This document shows positions 8,575 to 17,167 of a DNA stretch of 64,000 nt, in pieces. The notes beneath the pieces were generated by a model. That model was not told where the DNA came from, ran no database searches, and saw only the letters and a program-made list of their open reading frames with translations. The position numbers were made by a program, and so were the translations under genes. Origin of the DNA: JAJTHJ01 sp046316025 (GTDB taxonomy: Bacteria; Pseudomonadota; Gammaproteobacteria; Burkholderiales; Burkholderiaceae_F). The stretch is taken from positions 20,970 through 84,969 of the forward strand of contig JBKCXU010000008.1 in assembly GCA_046316025.1 (NCBI GenBank), in the 5' to 3' direction. The first letter of the stretch is position 1. Every line of letters starts with the position of its first letter.

Positions 8575-9519
8575 CTAGTTAAAGACGCGAGAGTACAAGG
8601 CCGAGCGGGCATTCAACGATGCGGCGAGCAGTGCCTCAGGGTTATGATCAATTCCCGGGAAAACGATGAACTGATGCCGAACACCGAGCCGATCGAGTAG
8701 CAAATGAAATTCAACATTATTTGAATAAGTCACATCGCGATCGCCGACGAGTTGCATTAACTCCACGCGTCCCGACACTGAGCTCCCGTTAGATTCTGCA
8801 ATCCGCATTGGACTACTTTGCCGGTAGTAATCAAGATCATCGCCGTAAACACAAGAAAAGATGCGGGCTCGCAGCGCTGGCTCGACTTGCGCTACGGGCC
8901 CCTGAAAATCAAGGTCCAATGGTCCGGCTGCAATCATCACGGCGACGCGAAATAGCCCAGGATGTTTCATCGCCAATCGCGCGGCGCCATAGCCCCCCAT
9001 GCTGAACCCTTCGATGCCCCGGCCCTCACGCGAAGCAATGGTTCGGAATAAACTGTCAACATATGGGATCAAATCATGTACGAGTACGGATTCAACCGGC
9101 GTTCGTCCACTCTTTGCATCAACCCACATGCCCTCTGGCAACCCGTTCACAAACACGACGACCATCTCCGGCATGATTCCGCTCGACATCGCTGCTGAAA
9201 GCGTACTCGCTACGGCCGAGATGTTTTGAGCACCGCCGTGCGTTCCGTGTAACCAGTACAAGACGGGGTAGGTGCGGGTGCCAGACGAGGCATAGCTTGC
9301 TGGCAAGTAGACGTGAAAGCTGACAGTCGTCCCTGCGCTTTTACTTGCAAAGGTGTGAAATTGAACGTTGGGCGCAATTGCAGCTTTGGTAACCCAAGTT
9401 GGTGCTGAGCATGTCGTCGGTGTGGGTGTAGGCGTGGGCACCGCTGGGGACGAAGCGTCGCTGCCACAGCCACTCAAACTCAAAGTTGTCAGAAGCAGAG
9501 CAAAAGTGCTTCGACGCAT
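8575..9519 (-). CDS. Secreted lipoprotein esterase (alpha/beta hydrolase, esterase D/tannase-like)
   Basis: A 314-residue protein with a lipoprotein signal (lipobox LSGC at residues 15-18) and a Thr/Pro linker (PTPTPTPT). The body has WLHGTHGG (oxyanion region), the nucleophile elbow GFSMGGYG, and a C-terminal GIDHNPE with the likely catalytic His. This is the Esterase (S-formylglutathione hydrolase/feruloyl esterase) family. It probably sits on a membrane facing the periplasm or outside and cleaves an ester not identifiable here. GC content and codon use are noticeably lower than in the neighbours, which suggests acquisition. Confidence 0.85.
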   Translation of the reverse strand: MRRSTFALLLTTLSLSGCGSDASSPAVPTPTPTPTTCSAPTWVTKAAIAPNVQFHTFASKSAGTTVSFHVYLPASYASSGTRTYPVLYWLHGTHGGAQNISAVASTLSAAMSSGIMPEMVVVFVNGLPEGMWVDAKSGRTPVESVLVHDLIPYVDSLFRTIASREGRGIEGFSMGGYGAARLAMKHPGLFRVAVMIAAGPLDLDFQGPVAQVEPALRARIFSCVYGDDLDYYRQSSPMRIAESNGSSVSGRVELMQLVGDRDVTYSNNVEFHLLLDRLGVRHQFIVFPGIDHNPEALLAASLNARSALYSRVFN

Positions 9520-9703
9520 AACAGCCTCTCCATTTTGTGGGCTAAGGCTAGGATGCTATGGCTCGGTTATCAAGTCCGAACGCACGCAAATTTGTAAGCG
9601 ATAGTGTTTCATCAGCCGTGCGCGAGAAACTTGGATGCGCGCGGTATAGCGATGAGCAGACATACGATGCCCGACCATTGAAACACCTCGTCACAGTTGG
9701 TGC

Positions 9704-10186
9704 GTGTGTGCGAAGCCAGTTATAGATGTTCTGCTAGTCGCCGTGAACTTGCAGTTCCTCGACCAGTGCGCGCCCGACATGGAGCACCTTAGCTATCAAG
9801 TCATGGGAGAGTTCGGTATTCCCGGACGGCGCTACTTCAGAAGTGACTCGCTGGATAGCGTGCGAACGCATCAAGTCTACGCGTTTCAGCTTGGCAGCGT
9901 AGAAATCGACCGCCACCTCGCATTTCGTGACTACATGAAAGCACACCCGGAAGCTGCAGCGTCCTATAGCAGGCAAAAAAAGCATCTAGCCTCTCAGCAT
10001 CAGAACGACCCATCAGCCTATATGGAAGGTAAAGGCGCTTTCATGAAGGAGCATGAGGCCAGAGCCTTGCAGTGGGCGCGGCGGCGCAGTGGACGTCTGT
10101 ATCTTGACCACGCCGATCCGACGTCAGTGAACACTGCCGGTGTTGATCAGGCTGATCAGACTAACGCCGGTACGACCCGGGGATAA
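9704..10186 (+). pseudogene. GrpB-family (UPF0157) protein, 5'-truncated
   Basis: The frame encodes AKPVIDVLLVAV, GIPGRRYFR, HLAFRDYMKAHPEAA and a C-terminal KGAFMKEHEARALQWA, all hallmarks of GrpB/UPF0157 nucleotidyltransferase-fold proteins. The family normally has about 45-50 more residues at the N-terminus, including an EHIGSTAVPGL-type nucleotide-binding motif. Upstream, only a scrambled remnant (HSWCVC) precedes AKPVID in frame. The catalytic Gly-Ser loop is therefore missing. A GTG at the start could still be used, but the product is probably inactive. It lies inside the lower-GC patch. Confidence 0.7.
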
Positions 10187-10211
10187 AATAGAACGATAGA
10201 AATGGGACCAG

Positions 10212-10237
10212 GCGTCGATTTGTCTTCCCATCGACGC
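10212..10237. other. Short perfect inverted repeat after the grpB remnant
   Basis: GCGTCGAT and ATCGACGC form an 8-bp perfect stem around a 10-base loop. No T tract follows on either strand, so it is not a clear intrinsic terminator. It could be a transcript-end hairpin or a protein site. Confidence 0.4.
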
Positions 10238-10371
10238 ATACTCCGCTCCATACCCCATTTTCGAGTTCCGCTTTGTTCAGAAATTCGCGCCCGACCCCAT
10301 TTTGCGGAATAACCCTGCTCTGCCGTAGGCCGATACACTGGCGCTAGCGTCTTCTCGTATCGCACTTACCC

Positions 10372-11436
10372 ATGGCCTACGCATTGACGGTCAGGCTGCC
10401 GATGTTGATTTTTGCCGCCGTTATAGGCTTGGTGCTAACGGCTTGCGGCGGCGGCGGTGGCGATGAAGGCGCCGCGCCCATTGCGGGCCAGACGTCCGCC
10501 GCGCCTACGGCACCCGCCGTTCCCCCCACGCCCACCACACCCATAACACCCACCACACCCCCTACGCCGACCGCACCCGCCTTACCCGCTACGCCCCCCA
10601 CGCCGACCAATCCCGTCGTACCCGCCACGCCCACTACACCCGTCGAACCCACCACACCCGCCACTTCCACTACACCCACTACACCAACCACGCCCGCTAC
10701 ACCTGCCCCCGGCTACACCGCACTGCCGCTCAATGCCGAACAACTGGCGGCCATCGCCCGCCCCTTTGGTACCCGCCATGAAGCCCTAGCCGACGGTGTG
10801 CCCGCCAGCTACGACTGGGCGCATGCCAGCCGCTTGGGCCGCGGCAATCAGCCGCCCGCGGGATATAGCGCGCTCACCGGGTGGGGGCACGTGTTCTGGA
10901 TGGTCGGCGCCGCGACAGGCACACAAACAGTTGAGATAAAGGACAACCAGACCTTCATCTGCAGCGGGGCGGGCAGGCAGTGGCAGCGCGTGCAGCGAGG
11001 CGACATCGACGGCGGGCTTTTCCGCGCCGACTTTGCTGGTAACGATAACCTGAGGGCGCCCTTCGTGCCCGGCCTTGAGGGCACACGTGTGGGTTTTGCA
11101 GCCGACCGCGCCTTCCACTTTTGGCCACGCCAGGGCCGCACCGCGTTGACCTCCGAGTCGCTGTGCGGCGTTGTAGTGGCATTCCAGGCGCGTGCCGTCC
11201 GCAGCGATGGCCAACCGTTGCCCGCTGGCGCGGCGTCGTCCCTGCTCATCGGTGCGGGCGCCGACTATTGGGTAGATACGACGGCGGCGTGGGACCGGTT
11301 CCAGACCAACCAAGACGTCGGCGTCGGCCAGCTGCGCCGGCTGACGGCACAATGGCAGTGGTACGGCATCAACACGGCAGCGAGCAGTGACCTCCAGCGC
11401 CTGCTGCAGGTGGGCTTCCTGGATCACACTCAGTAG
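10372..11436 (+). CDS. Lipoprotein with Thr/Pro-repeat linker, function unknown
   Basis: A 354-residue protein with a lipoprotein signal (lipobox LTAC, about residues 22-25) followed by a glycine run. Residues about 45-115 are a low-complexity linker of TPT, TTP and PATP units. The C-terminal globular part (about 120-354) has WGHVFWMVG, WQRVQRGD and FHFWPRQGR but matches no family I recognise. The linker probably holds a surface or periplasmic domain away from the membrane. The DNA of the linker is a degenerate ACCCCACC-type repeat, prone to length change. It is followed by the broken aldolase copy, with no shared operon logic. Confidence 0.6.
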   Translation: MAYALTVRLPMLIFAAVIGLVLTACGGGGGDEGAAPIAGQTSAAPTAPAVPPTPTTPITPTTPPTPTAPALPATPPTPTNPVVPATPTTPVEPTTPATSTTPTTPTTPATPAPGYTALPLNAEQLAAIARPFGTRHEALADGVPASYDWAHASRLGRGNQPPAGYSALTGWGHVFWMVGAATGTQTVEIKDNQTFICSGAGRQWQRVQRGDIDGGLFRADFAGNDNLRAPFVPGLEGTRVGFAADRAFHFWPRQGRTALTSESLCGVVVAFQARAVRSDGQPLPAGAASSLLIGAGADYWVDTTAAWDRFQTNQDVGVGQLRRLTAQWQWYGINTAASSDLQRLLQVGFLDHTQ

Positions 11437-11550
11437 GAGGGACGGGCGGCTGAGTCTGGCGACCCTTGCCCCCGCACTTGCGCCCGCAGTGGCTCCGCCA
11501 ACCTCTGTCTCGTCGCCTCAGGCGCCGGCGGCAGCCCTTGCTTCACAAGC

Positions 11551-12196
11551 ACTCCGCCGCGCTATACGAGCAAGTGATCGCCACCGCCCGTGCGTTGAAT
11601 GCGCAAGGGATCAACGTCAACACGCCGGCAACGTGTCCGCCTGCTGCGCGCGCGGCGCCCAGGCGGGCTGGATCATCACGCCGAGCGCGCTGCCCTATAA
11701 CGCGCTGAGCGCGGGCGGCCTCGTCTTCATGCGCATGGGCGATGGACGGCCGAGCGGCGTGCGCCCGCCGTCAAGCGAACGGCGGTTTCATCACGACCTG
11801 TACGCCGCGCGGCCGGAGTTTGCGGCCATCGTGCACACCCATTCGCCGCACGCCACCGCGCCGGCCTGCCACGGGCGTGGCATACCGGCGTTTCATTACA
11901 TGGTCGCGCAGGCGGGCGGCCGCGATATCCGCTGCGCGCGCTACGAAACCTTCGGCACGCAGGAACTGGTCGACGCTGCCGTCGGTGCGATGGAAGATCG
12001 CCGCGCCTGCCTGCTGGCGCATCACGGCGTGATCGCCTGCGGCGCGACGCTGGATGCCGCGCTGGCGCTGGCGATGGAGGTCGAGCATCTGGCGCGGATC
12101 TACCTGCTTGCGTTGCGGGTTGGAGAGCCGCAGGTGCTGGACGAAGCGGAGATGGCGCGGGTGATCGAGCGGTTCTCGGGGTACGGCAAGGAGTAA
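11551..12196 (+). pseudogene. Second copy of class II aldolase, frameshifted
   Basis: The 5' part reads SAALYEQVIATARALNAQGINVN in one frame. After a one-base deletion close to position 11630 the homology continues in another frame (VSACCARGAQAGWIITPSALPY) and runs to ERFSGYGKE. No proper start codon precedes it. The zinc motifs HTHSPHAT and HHGVIACG survive, but the phosphate loop AGNVSAR is broken by the frameshift. The intact paralogue is at 7539. The frameshift and lost start make it non-functional unless a sequencing error is involved. An alternative upstream open frame in the second frame begins inside the preceding lipoprotein gene and is unlikely to be real. Confidence 0.8.
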
Positions 12197-12346
12197 CTCG
12201 GACGGCGGACGCTGCGGGCCGTCGTCCTCGCTGAGGTCGGCACCGATCCGCCGACAAATCTGTTCATCCGCTGCAAAGCCGCGCTCTCGCCCGCGTTTGC
12301 CGTGTCCGCGCGGGGACAAACATCTCGTCGCCATCGCAAGATCGGC

Positions 12347-12375
12347 TTGTCATTGGTTAGCACATTTGCTAACAT
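12347..12375 (+). promoter_or_regulatory. Probable sigma70 promoter of higBA
   Basis: TTGTCA (12347-12352) and TAACAT (12370-12375) are separated by 17 bases, a good -35/-10 pair. The operator palindrome lies over the spacer and the -10 element. Transcription would start within a few bases of the proposed GTG start codon. Confidence 0.55.
12357..12372. promoter_or_regulatory. Palindromic operator of the toxin-antitoxin pair
   Basis: TTAGCA and TGCTAA form a perfect inverted repeat with a 4-base spacer (CATT). It overlaps the promoter just before the toxin gene. XRE-type antitoxins usually bind such sites to repress their own operon. Confidence 0.65.
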
Positions 12376-12380
12376 TAATT

Positions 12381-12707
12381 GTGGCTTACGAGATCGAATA
12401 CTTTCATCCACGAGTTCTCGCGGAGATCGAATCTTGGCCCATAGATGTCCTTGCCGACCATGCGCGCCTCCTCGAGCTTCTGACGGATCATGGCCCGGAC
12501 CTGCGTTTGCCGCATTCACGGGCAATGGGCGACGGGCTGTTCGAGTTACGCCCGCGCGGACGGTCCCGCATTGGCAGGGCGTTCTACTGCTTCCGCGTCG
12601 GCAAGCGCGTGGTTGTCGTACACGCCTTCGTCAAGAAGACACAGCAGACGCCAGACAAGGAACTGAAGCTGGCCCGCAAGCGCATGAAGGAGTTGACTTA
12701 TGGCTGA
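12381..12707 (+). CDS. higB: HigB-like toxin (RelE superfamily, Gp49-like)
   Basis: A 108-residue protein with GLFELRPRG, GRAFYCFRVGKRVVVVHAFVKKTQQTP and a basic helical end, the signature of phage-Gp49/HigB-type toxins. These cleave mRNA, usually on the ribosome. The start is set at GTG because the family begins just there (YEIEYF) and no ATG is near. The promoter lies so close that the message may have almost no leader. The toxin comes first and the antitoxin overlaps its 3' end by 8 bases, the HigBA order. GC content is lower than in the core genes around it. Confidence 0.85.
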   Translation: MAYEIEYFHPRVLAEIESWPIDVLADHARLLELLTDHGPDLRLPHSRAMGDGLFELRPRGRSRIGRAFYCFRVGKRVVVVHAFVKKTQQTPDKELKLARKRMKELTYG

Positions 12708-13011
12708 CCTCAAACACACCCCAGTCCGTCACGATCACAAGGCTTTTTTGGCTAAGGCGTCTTCGCGCAAAGGGTTCAAGGAAGCCTATGCCGAACTTGA
12801 AATCGAGTATCAAGTCATCGATCAGCTTCTCAAGGCTCGTGCGCGCGCGGGCCTGACCCAAGACGCCGTAGCCGAGCGCATGGGTACGACCAAGAGTACC
12901 GTTTCGCGCCTGGAAGGTGCAGGAAAACACGCCCCGTCCCTTGGAACACTCAGGCGCTACGCGCACGCCGTTGGCTGTGAACTGCAAGTGCGGCTTGTGC
13001 CGCAAAAGTGA
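12700..13011 (+). CDS. higA: HigA-like antitoxin, XRE-family DNA-binding protein
   Basis: A 103-residue protein with a helix-turn-helix of the XRE class (LTQDAVAERMGTTKSTVSRLE, about residues 52-72) and a C-terminal LRRYAHAVGCELQVRL. The N-terminal region (about 1-45, with KGFKEAYAELEIEY) is the usual toxin-contacting segment of Gp49-paired antitoxins. It would neutralise the HigB-like toxin and repress the operon through the TTAGCA-N4-TGCTAA site upstream. Its ATG overlaps the toxin's end. Confidence 0.88.
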   Translation: MADLKHTPVRHDHKAFLAKASSRKGFKEAYAELEIEYQVIDQLLKARARAGLTQDAVAERMGTTKSTVSRLEGAGKHAPSLGTLRRYAHAVGCELQVRLVPQK

Positions 13012-13131
13012 TGTTGAATCGCACCTTCCATTCGAGACATCGCGACCTGGTCGGCAGCGAATACCCCGCGACTCGAAAAAAAATCGAGCTTGGAACCTTT
13101 AGCTTGCTATCTTGACTACTCCAGAAGGTTT

Positions 13132-13530
13132 ATGAGTGACTCTCTCAAAACAGGCGAACCAGAACCCGAGGAAGACGAGAACCGTCTGAGCGAAGTGGTG
13201 AGCGGTCTTCGTGGACTGTTCAGCGGGCTCGCGCTTATCTGGCTCGGTTGGCTCTTGGCGACCCGTAACGAGACTGCCATCAACGTGTTGGGGCTCAATC
13301 GGGTGTTTACGCTGGGAGCTATTGAGGCTTGCCTTCTAGGTTTGCTATCCACATGCGCAGGGCTCGTTTTGGCGGCCGACTCTGTCTTTTCTGACCTCCG
13401 AATCCTTCCAACGCCATCATTCGTGCACAGCTCCCTGTGGAAGTCGACGGTTGTGGGCGTCTCGTGGCTCATGCTGTTGTGTATGACTCTTTGGTTGTTC
13501 GCGGCCCTCCGACCTTCTTGGTCCCAATGA
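13132..13530 (+). CDS. Small membrane protein, function unknown
   Basis: A 132-residue protein with an acidic, charged N-terminus (EPEPEEDE) and three likely membrane spans (about residues 27-45, 58-80 and 103-125). An AGAAGG ribosome site lies four bases before the ATG. I recognise no family. It is transcribed in the same direction as higBA but 120 bases away and converges on the hox operon. Its base composition resembles the accessory patch. Confidence 0.6.
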   Translation: MSDSLKTGEPEPEEDENRLSEVVSGLRGLFSGLALIWLGWLLATRNETAINVLGLNRVFTLGAIEACLLGLLSTCAGLVLAADSVFSDLRILPTPSFVHSSLWKSTVVGVSWLMLLCMTLWLFAALRPSWSQ

Positions 13531-13544
13531 GGTCAGAAGCGACC

Positions 13545-14084
13545 CTAAACCTTGACCAACCCGACGTCGATAGGAGTACCTGATTGATGGCTACCGCTCT
13601 CCGCCCGCAAATTTTCTAAAGCGCGACCCACCCATTCCCGCGCTGCATTTACCGACTCGATCAGATTCGCTTCCGCTGCCGCCGAGAGCGGCTCGCCCAG
13701 CTCGAACGCCTCACCACGAATTGCCAGTTGCCACGACGGCGGCGGCGCTTGTCCCACGGTGTCGAAATAGCTCTGCAACACCGCCGCCGGCGACTGCGCG
13801 TGCGTACTGAAGCTCGCGTCGCGCGCCGGTCGCAACTCGGTCAACGCATACGGCGCGGCCACGCTCACACTGGCATCGACGAACAGCACCGCCCGCCGCC
13901 CCAGCAGGTCGAGCGCATTCTCAATCTGCAACTGGTACTCGGTCTGCACCTCCAGCCCCGGCAGCCGCAGCGCCTCGATGCGCTCGGCCAACAGCGGCCC
14001 CAGCGCATCGTCGCCGCGGCTCGCGTTGCCGACGGCCAGCAGCAGCAGCGGCGCCGTATCGGGCGCCGCTTGCAGGCTCAGCAT
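13545..14084 (-). CDS. hoxW: Hydrogenase maturation endopeptidase HoxW
   Basis: A 179-residue protein starting its fold with LLLAVGNASRGDDALGP, the conserved GNxxRGDD motif of the HyaD/HoxW/HybD protease family; the Asp ligates nickel. It trims the C-terminal peptide of the large subunit after nickel insertion. It overlaps the hoxH end by 7 bases, so the protease and its substrate are translated together. Length matches HoxW proteins. Confidence 0.9.
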   Translation of the reverse strand: MLSLQAAPDTAPLLLLAVGNASRGDDALGPLLAERIEALRLPGLEVQTEYQLQIENALDLLGRRAVLFVDASVSVAAPYALTELRPARDASFSTHAQSPAAVLQSYFDTVGQAPPPSWQLAIRGEAFELGEPLSAAAEANLIESVNAAREWVGRALENLRAESGSHQSGTPIDVGLVKV

Positions 14085-15544
14085 CCGTCGCGCACAAGGC
14101 GGTCCACGGTCACGCCGCCGGCGTCCACCAGTTCAACCGCCAGCGGCATCTTGCCCAGCGCATGGGTCGCACAGGAGAGACAGGGATCGAAGGCGCGGAT
14201 CGCCACTTCGATGCGGTTCAACAGCCCTTCGGTGAGCTTGCGGCCGTCCAGGTAGCGGCGCGCCACCTGCCGGATCGCCTCGTTCATCGCCTGGTTGTTG
14301 TGGGTGGTGGAGACGATCAGGTTGGCGCGAACGATCTGGTCGTCTTCGTTGATGCGGTAGTGGTGGATCAGCGTGCCGCGCGGCGCTTCCAGCACGCCCA
14401 CGCCGCGCTCGGCGCGCTCGCCGCGGGCGACGAGATCGTGGCCTTCGATGTCGTCGTCGTGCAGCAGTTCCTTGATGCTTTCGGCCGCGAACAGCAGCTC
14501 GACCATCCGCGCCCAGTGGTAGGCGAGCGTGGCGTGGATCGGCTGGCCGTGGCCTGTGTCCAGAAACTCGCGGCGCGCCGCTTCGGCAAACGGCGTGGGA
14601 ATCTGGTCGCAGTTCTGCACCCGCGCCAGCGGGCCGACCTTGTACCAGCCCGCCTCGGGGCCGAGTGCGCGCAGGTACGGGAACTTCATGTACGACCAGG
14701 GCTTGGTCTCTTCGACGATCGCCTCCCAGTAGCGGTTGGTGCCGAACTGATCGAAGAGCAGCGCCCTGTCCGCATCGCGCGCGCGCAGCTTGCCGTCGTA
14801 CAGATCCATCTCGCCGCTCGGCCCCACCAGACTCAGCAGATTGGAGCGGAAGCTGCCGAACACTTCATACAGCTCCGGCTGCGCCTCGTGCAGCCGCCGC
14901 ACCAGATCGACCGCGCCGCGCGCCCAGCCGATCACGCGATAGATGTCGGCCAGCAGTTCGGCGCGCTCGGCCGCCGACAGCGACTTGTTCACACCGCCCG
15001 GCACGCTGCCGGTGCCGTGGATGCGCTTGCCAGCCGTGTGGCGGATCACCTCCTGCCCGTACTTGCGCAGCAGCACACCCTGGCGCGCGACCTCCGGATA
15101 CTCGGCCGCCACGCCGACGATGTTGCGGCGGGCGATCTCGGTGTCGAAGCCGAACAGCAGATCGGGCGAGGCGAGGTGGAAAAAGTGCAGCGCATGAGAC
15201 TGCAGGATTTGCCCGTAGTGCATCAGCCGGCGGATCTTCTCCGCGGTCGGCGTGATCTTGGCGCCGACGATCTGATCGAGCGCCTTGGAGGCCGCCAGAT
15301 GGTGGCTCACCGGGCAGATGCCGCACAGCCGCTGCACCATCACCGGCACTTCCCAGTAGGGCCGGCCCTGAATGAATTTTTCAAAGCCGCGGAACTCGAC
15401 GATGTGCAGCCGCACCTGCTGAACGCGGTCGTCGGCATCGAGCAGCAGCGTTACCTTGCCGTGACCCTCGACCCGCGACAGCGGCTCGATGGCAACGCGA
15501 CGCAGGGTCTCGGGGTGGGGGGCGGTTTCGAGGTCGGAGGTCAT
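14078..15544 (-). CDS. hoxH: NAD-reducing [NiFe] hydrogenase large subunit HoxH
   Basis: A 488-residue protein with both nickel-binding motifs: RLCGICPVSHH (Cys74 and Cys77) and DPCLSCATH (Cys455, Cys458 and His461). The 27 residues after His461 are the removable C-terminal extension that HoxW would cut. It holds the Ni-Fe(CN)2CO centre of the bidirectional cytosolic enzyme that couples H2 to NAD(H). It stands fourth in hoxFUYHW, with a palindromic repeat between it and hoxY. No hyp genes are in the window, so the metal-centre assembly genes must lie elsewhere. Confidence 0.96.
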   Translation of the reverse strand: MTSDLETAPHPETLRRVAIEPLSRVEGHGKVTLLLDADDRVQQVRLHIVEFRGFEKFIQGRPYWEVPVMVQRLCGICPVSHHLAASKALDQIVGAKITPTAEKIRRLMHYGQILQSHALHFFHLASPDLLFGFDTEIARRNIVGVAAEYPEVARQGVLLRKYGQEVIRHTAGKRIHGTGSVPGGVNKSLSAAERAELLADIYRVIGWARGAVDLVRRLHEAQPELYEVFGSFRSNLLSLVGPSGEMDLYDGKLRARDADRALLFDQFGTNRYWEAIVEETKPWSYMKFPYLRALGPEAGWYKVGPLARVQNCDQIPTPFAEAARREFLDTGHGQPIHATLAYHWARMVELLFAAESIKELLHDDDIEGHDLVARGERAERGVGVLEAPRGTLIHHYRINEDDQIVRANLIVSTTHNNQAMNEAIRQVARRYLDGRKLTEGLLNRIEVAIRAFDPCLSCATHALGKMPLAVELVDAGGVTVDRLVRDGC

Positions 15545-15574
15545 GGTTGCCTCTGGAGCACAGTGCCGGCTCGC

Positions 15575-15657
15575 GCCCCCACCCCAGCCCTCCCCCGCTT
15601 CGCAGGGGAGGGAGTTTGTTCCCGCCCCCGCGCGCGAGGGCGGGTCAGGGTGGGGGC
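15575..15657. repeat. Palindromic repeat between hoxY and hoxH
   Basis: Outer arms GCCCCCACCC and GGGTGGGGGC enclose inner complementary stretches (CCCTCCCC with GGGGAGGG, CGCCC with GGGCG). It is a variant of the same element seen at 25348 and related to those at 17041 and 44269. It separates two genes of one operon. Confidence 0.7.
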
Positions 15658-15676
15658 CTGAGCGCCGCGCACAGGC

Positions 15677-16222
15677 TCAGTCATAGTGAATAAACCCGTG
15701 CTTGAGCTTCGGCGTGCGGCCGGCGATCAAGTCGTTCAGAAACTGCCAGATCGCATCCGCCGACGGCGGGCAGCCGGGCAAAAAGTAGTCGATCTTCACC
15801 ACCTCGTGCAGCGGATGCACCTGGGCCAGCGGCAGCGGCAACTCGGGGTCGTTGGGGATGCCGCCCTTGACGAGGCTGATCTCGGTTTCGTACACCTCTT
15901 GCAGGCATTGCTGCAGGTCCAGATGGTTGCGCTGCGCCGGCAGCCCGCCGGTAATGGCACAGGCGCCCACCGCGACCACGATCTTGCAGTTGCGGCGAAA
16001 CTCGCGCAGCACGTGCACGTTCTCGGCGTTGCACAGCCCGCCTTCGATGAAGCCGATGTCGCACAGACCGCATTCCTTGATGTCGGTGAAGGGCGAGCGG
16101 TCGAACTCGATGAAATCGAGCAGCTCGAACAGCCGCTCGTCGATGTCCAGGAACGACATGTGGCAGCCGAAGCAGCCGGCGAGCGAGGTGGTGGCGACCT
16201 TGAGTTTCCGTGTCGTGTTCAT
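15677..16222 (-). CDS. hoxY: NAD-reducing hydrogenase small subunit HoxY
   Basis: A 181-residue protein with cysteines at 17 and 20 (GCFGCHMS), 88 (GACAITGG) and 151 (PGCPPSAD), the ligand set of the proximal [4Fe-4S] cluster. No Tat signal is present, as expected for a soluble cytosolic enzyme. The ATG overlaps the hoxU stop codon by 4 bases. It relays electrons from HoxH to HoxU. Confidence 0.95.
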   Translation of the reverse strand: MNTTRKLKVATTSLAGCFGCHMSFLDIDERLFELLDFIEFDRSPFTDIKECGLCDIGFIEGGLCNAENVHVLREFRRNCKIVVAVGACAITGGLPAQRNHLDLQQCLQEVYETEISLVKGGIPNDPELPLPLAQVHPLHEVVKIDYFLPGCPPSADAIWQFLNDLIAGRTPKLKHGFIHYD

Positions 16223-16992
16223 CCGCCACCTCCGCTGATGGGCTTTGCTTCGGCCGGCGCCGCCGCCTGCGCCAGCGGCCGCGGCGCATCGCGCAGCGCC
16301 TGCGCGCTGATCGGCTCGGCATCGAAGCGGCGCTCGCCGATCGGCACCGCAAAACCCACGTGCTTTTGGAGAATCACGCCGACCGGGCAGACCTGCACCG
16401 CCTTGTCGGTAACCGCCACGTCGGTATCGGCCAGACGGCCGGACTCGCTGTTGACGATCAGATGCTTGCCGATGCCGCGGCCGGCCAGCGAAAACACACT
16501 CTTGCGGTCCACTTCGGTGGACGCGCGTACGCACAGCTCGCACAGGATGCAGCGGTTGAAGTCCAGCAGCAGCTCGGGATGGCTGGCGTCCACCGGCCGG
16601 TCGGGGAAAAAGTAGTCGAAGCGGGCCGATTCCACGCCCAGGTCGTAGGCCACCGCCTGCAGCATGCAGTTGCCGCTTTTTTCGCACGACGGGCAGAAGT
16701 GGTTGCCTTCGACGAACAGCAGCTGCACCAGCAGCCGGCGCTGATGGTTGATCTCGTCGGTATCGCTTTCGACCTTCTGGCCGGCGCGCGCCGGCCGCGT
16801 GCAGGAGGTCTCCCAACGGCCGTCGATCTTCACCGTGCAGACCTTGCAGCTGCCGTGCGGCTTGAACTCCGGGTGGTAGCACAGGTGTGGCACGTAATGG
16901 CCGGCGGCGAGCGCGGCCTGCAACACGGTCTGGCCGGGCGCGAAAGGGACTTCGGTGCCGTCGAGGGTGAAGGCGGGGGGTTCTGGCGTCAT
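16219..16992 (-). CDS. hoxU: Diaphorase iron-sulfur subunit HoxU
   Basis: A 257-residue protein resembling the start of NuoG. It has a [2Fe-2S] ferredoxin domain (Cys38, Cys49, Cys52 and Cys64), a His/Cys3 cluster site (NHFCPSCEKSGNC, about 97-109) and a ferredoxin-like region (CILCELC, then CPVG). It carries electrons between HoxY and HoxF. The ATG before TPEPPAF was chosen because the frame upstream of it only reads through the palindromic repeat. About 175 bases separate it from hoxF. Confidence 0.93.
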   Translation of the reverse strand: MTPEPPAFTLDGTEVPFAPGQTVLQAALAAGHYVPHLCYHPEFKPHGSCKVCTVKIDGRWETSCTRPARAGQKVESDTDEINHQRRLLVQLLFVEGNHFCPSCEKSGNCMLQAVAYDLGVESARFDYFFPDRPVDASHPELLLDFNRCILCELCVRASTEVDRKSVFSLAGRGIGKHLIVNSESGRLADTDVAVTDKAVQVCPVGVILQKHVGFAVPIGERRFDAEPISAQALRDAPRPLAQAAAPAEAKPISGGGG

Positions 16993-17040
16993 TCGGATTC
17001 GAAAATTCTGTTGAGCAAGTGCCGATACGGTGCGCGCGGT

Positions 17041-17143
17041 GCCCTCACCCCCGGCCCCTCTCCCGCTGATGCGGGCGGGGGGAGTAAACAACCCTCGCCC
17101 GCATCAGCGGGAGAGGGTGGCCGCGCAGCGGCCGGGTGAGGGC
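17041..17143. repeat. REP-like nested palindrome between hoxF and hoxU
   Basis: Outer arms GCCCTCACCC and GGGTGAGGGC, with inner arms CCTCTCCCGCTGATGCGGGC and GCCCGCATCAGCGGGAGAGG. The inner arms are exact complements and would form a very stable mRNA hairpin. The same inner sequence appears at 44269-44367. Confidence 0.85.
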
Positions 17144-17167
17144 AGACCGCCGCGATCCGGTACTCCT

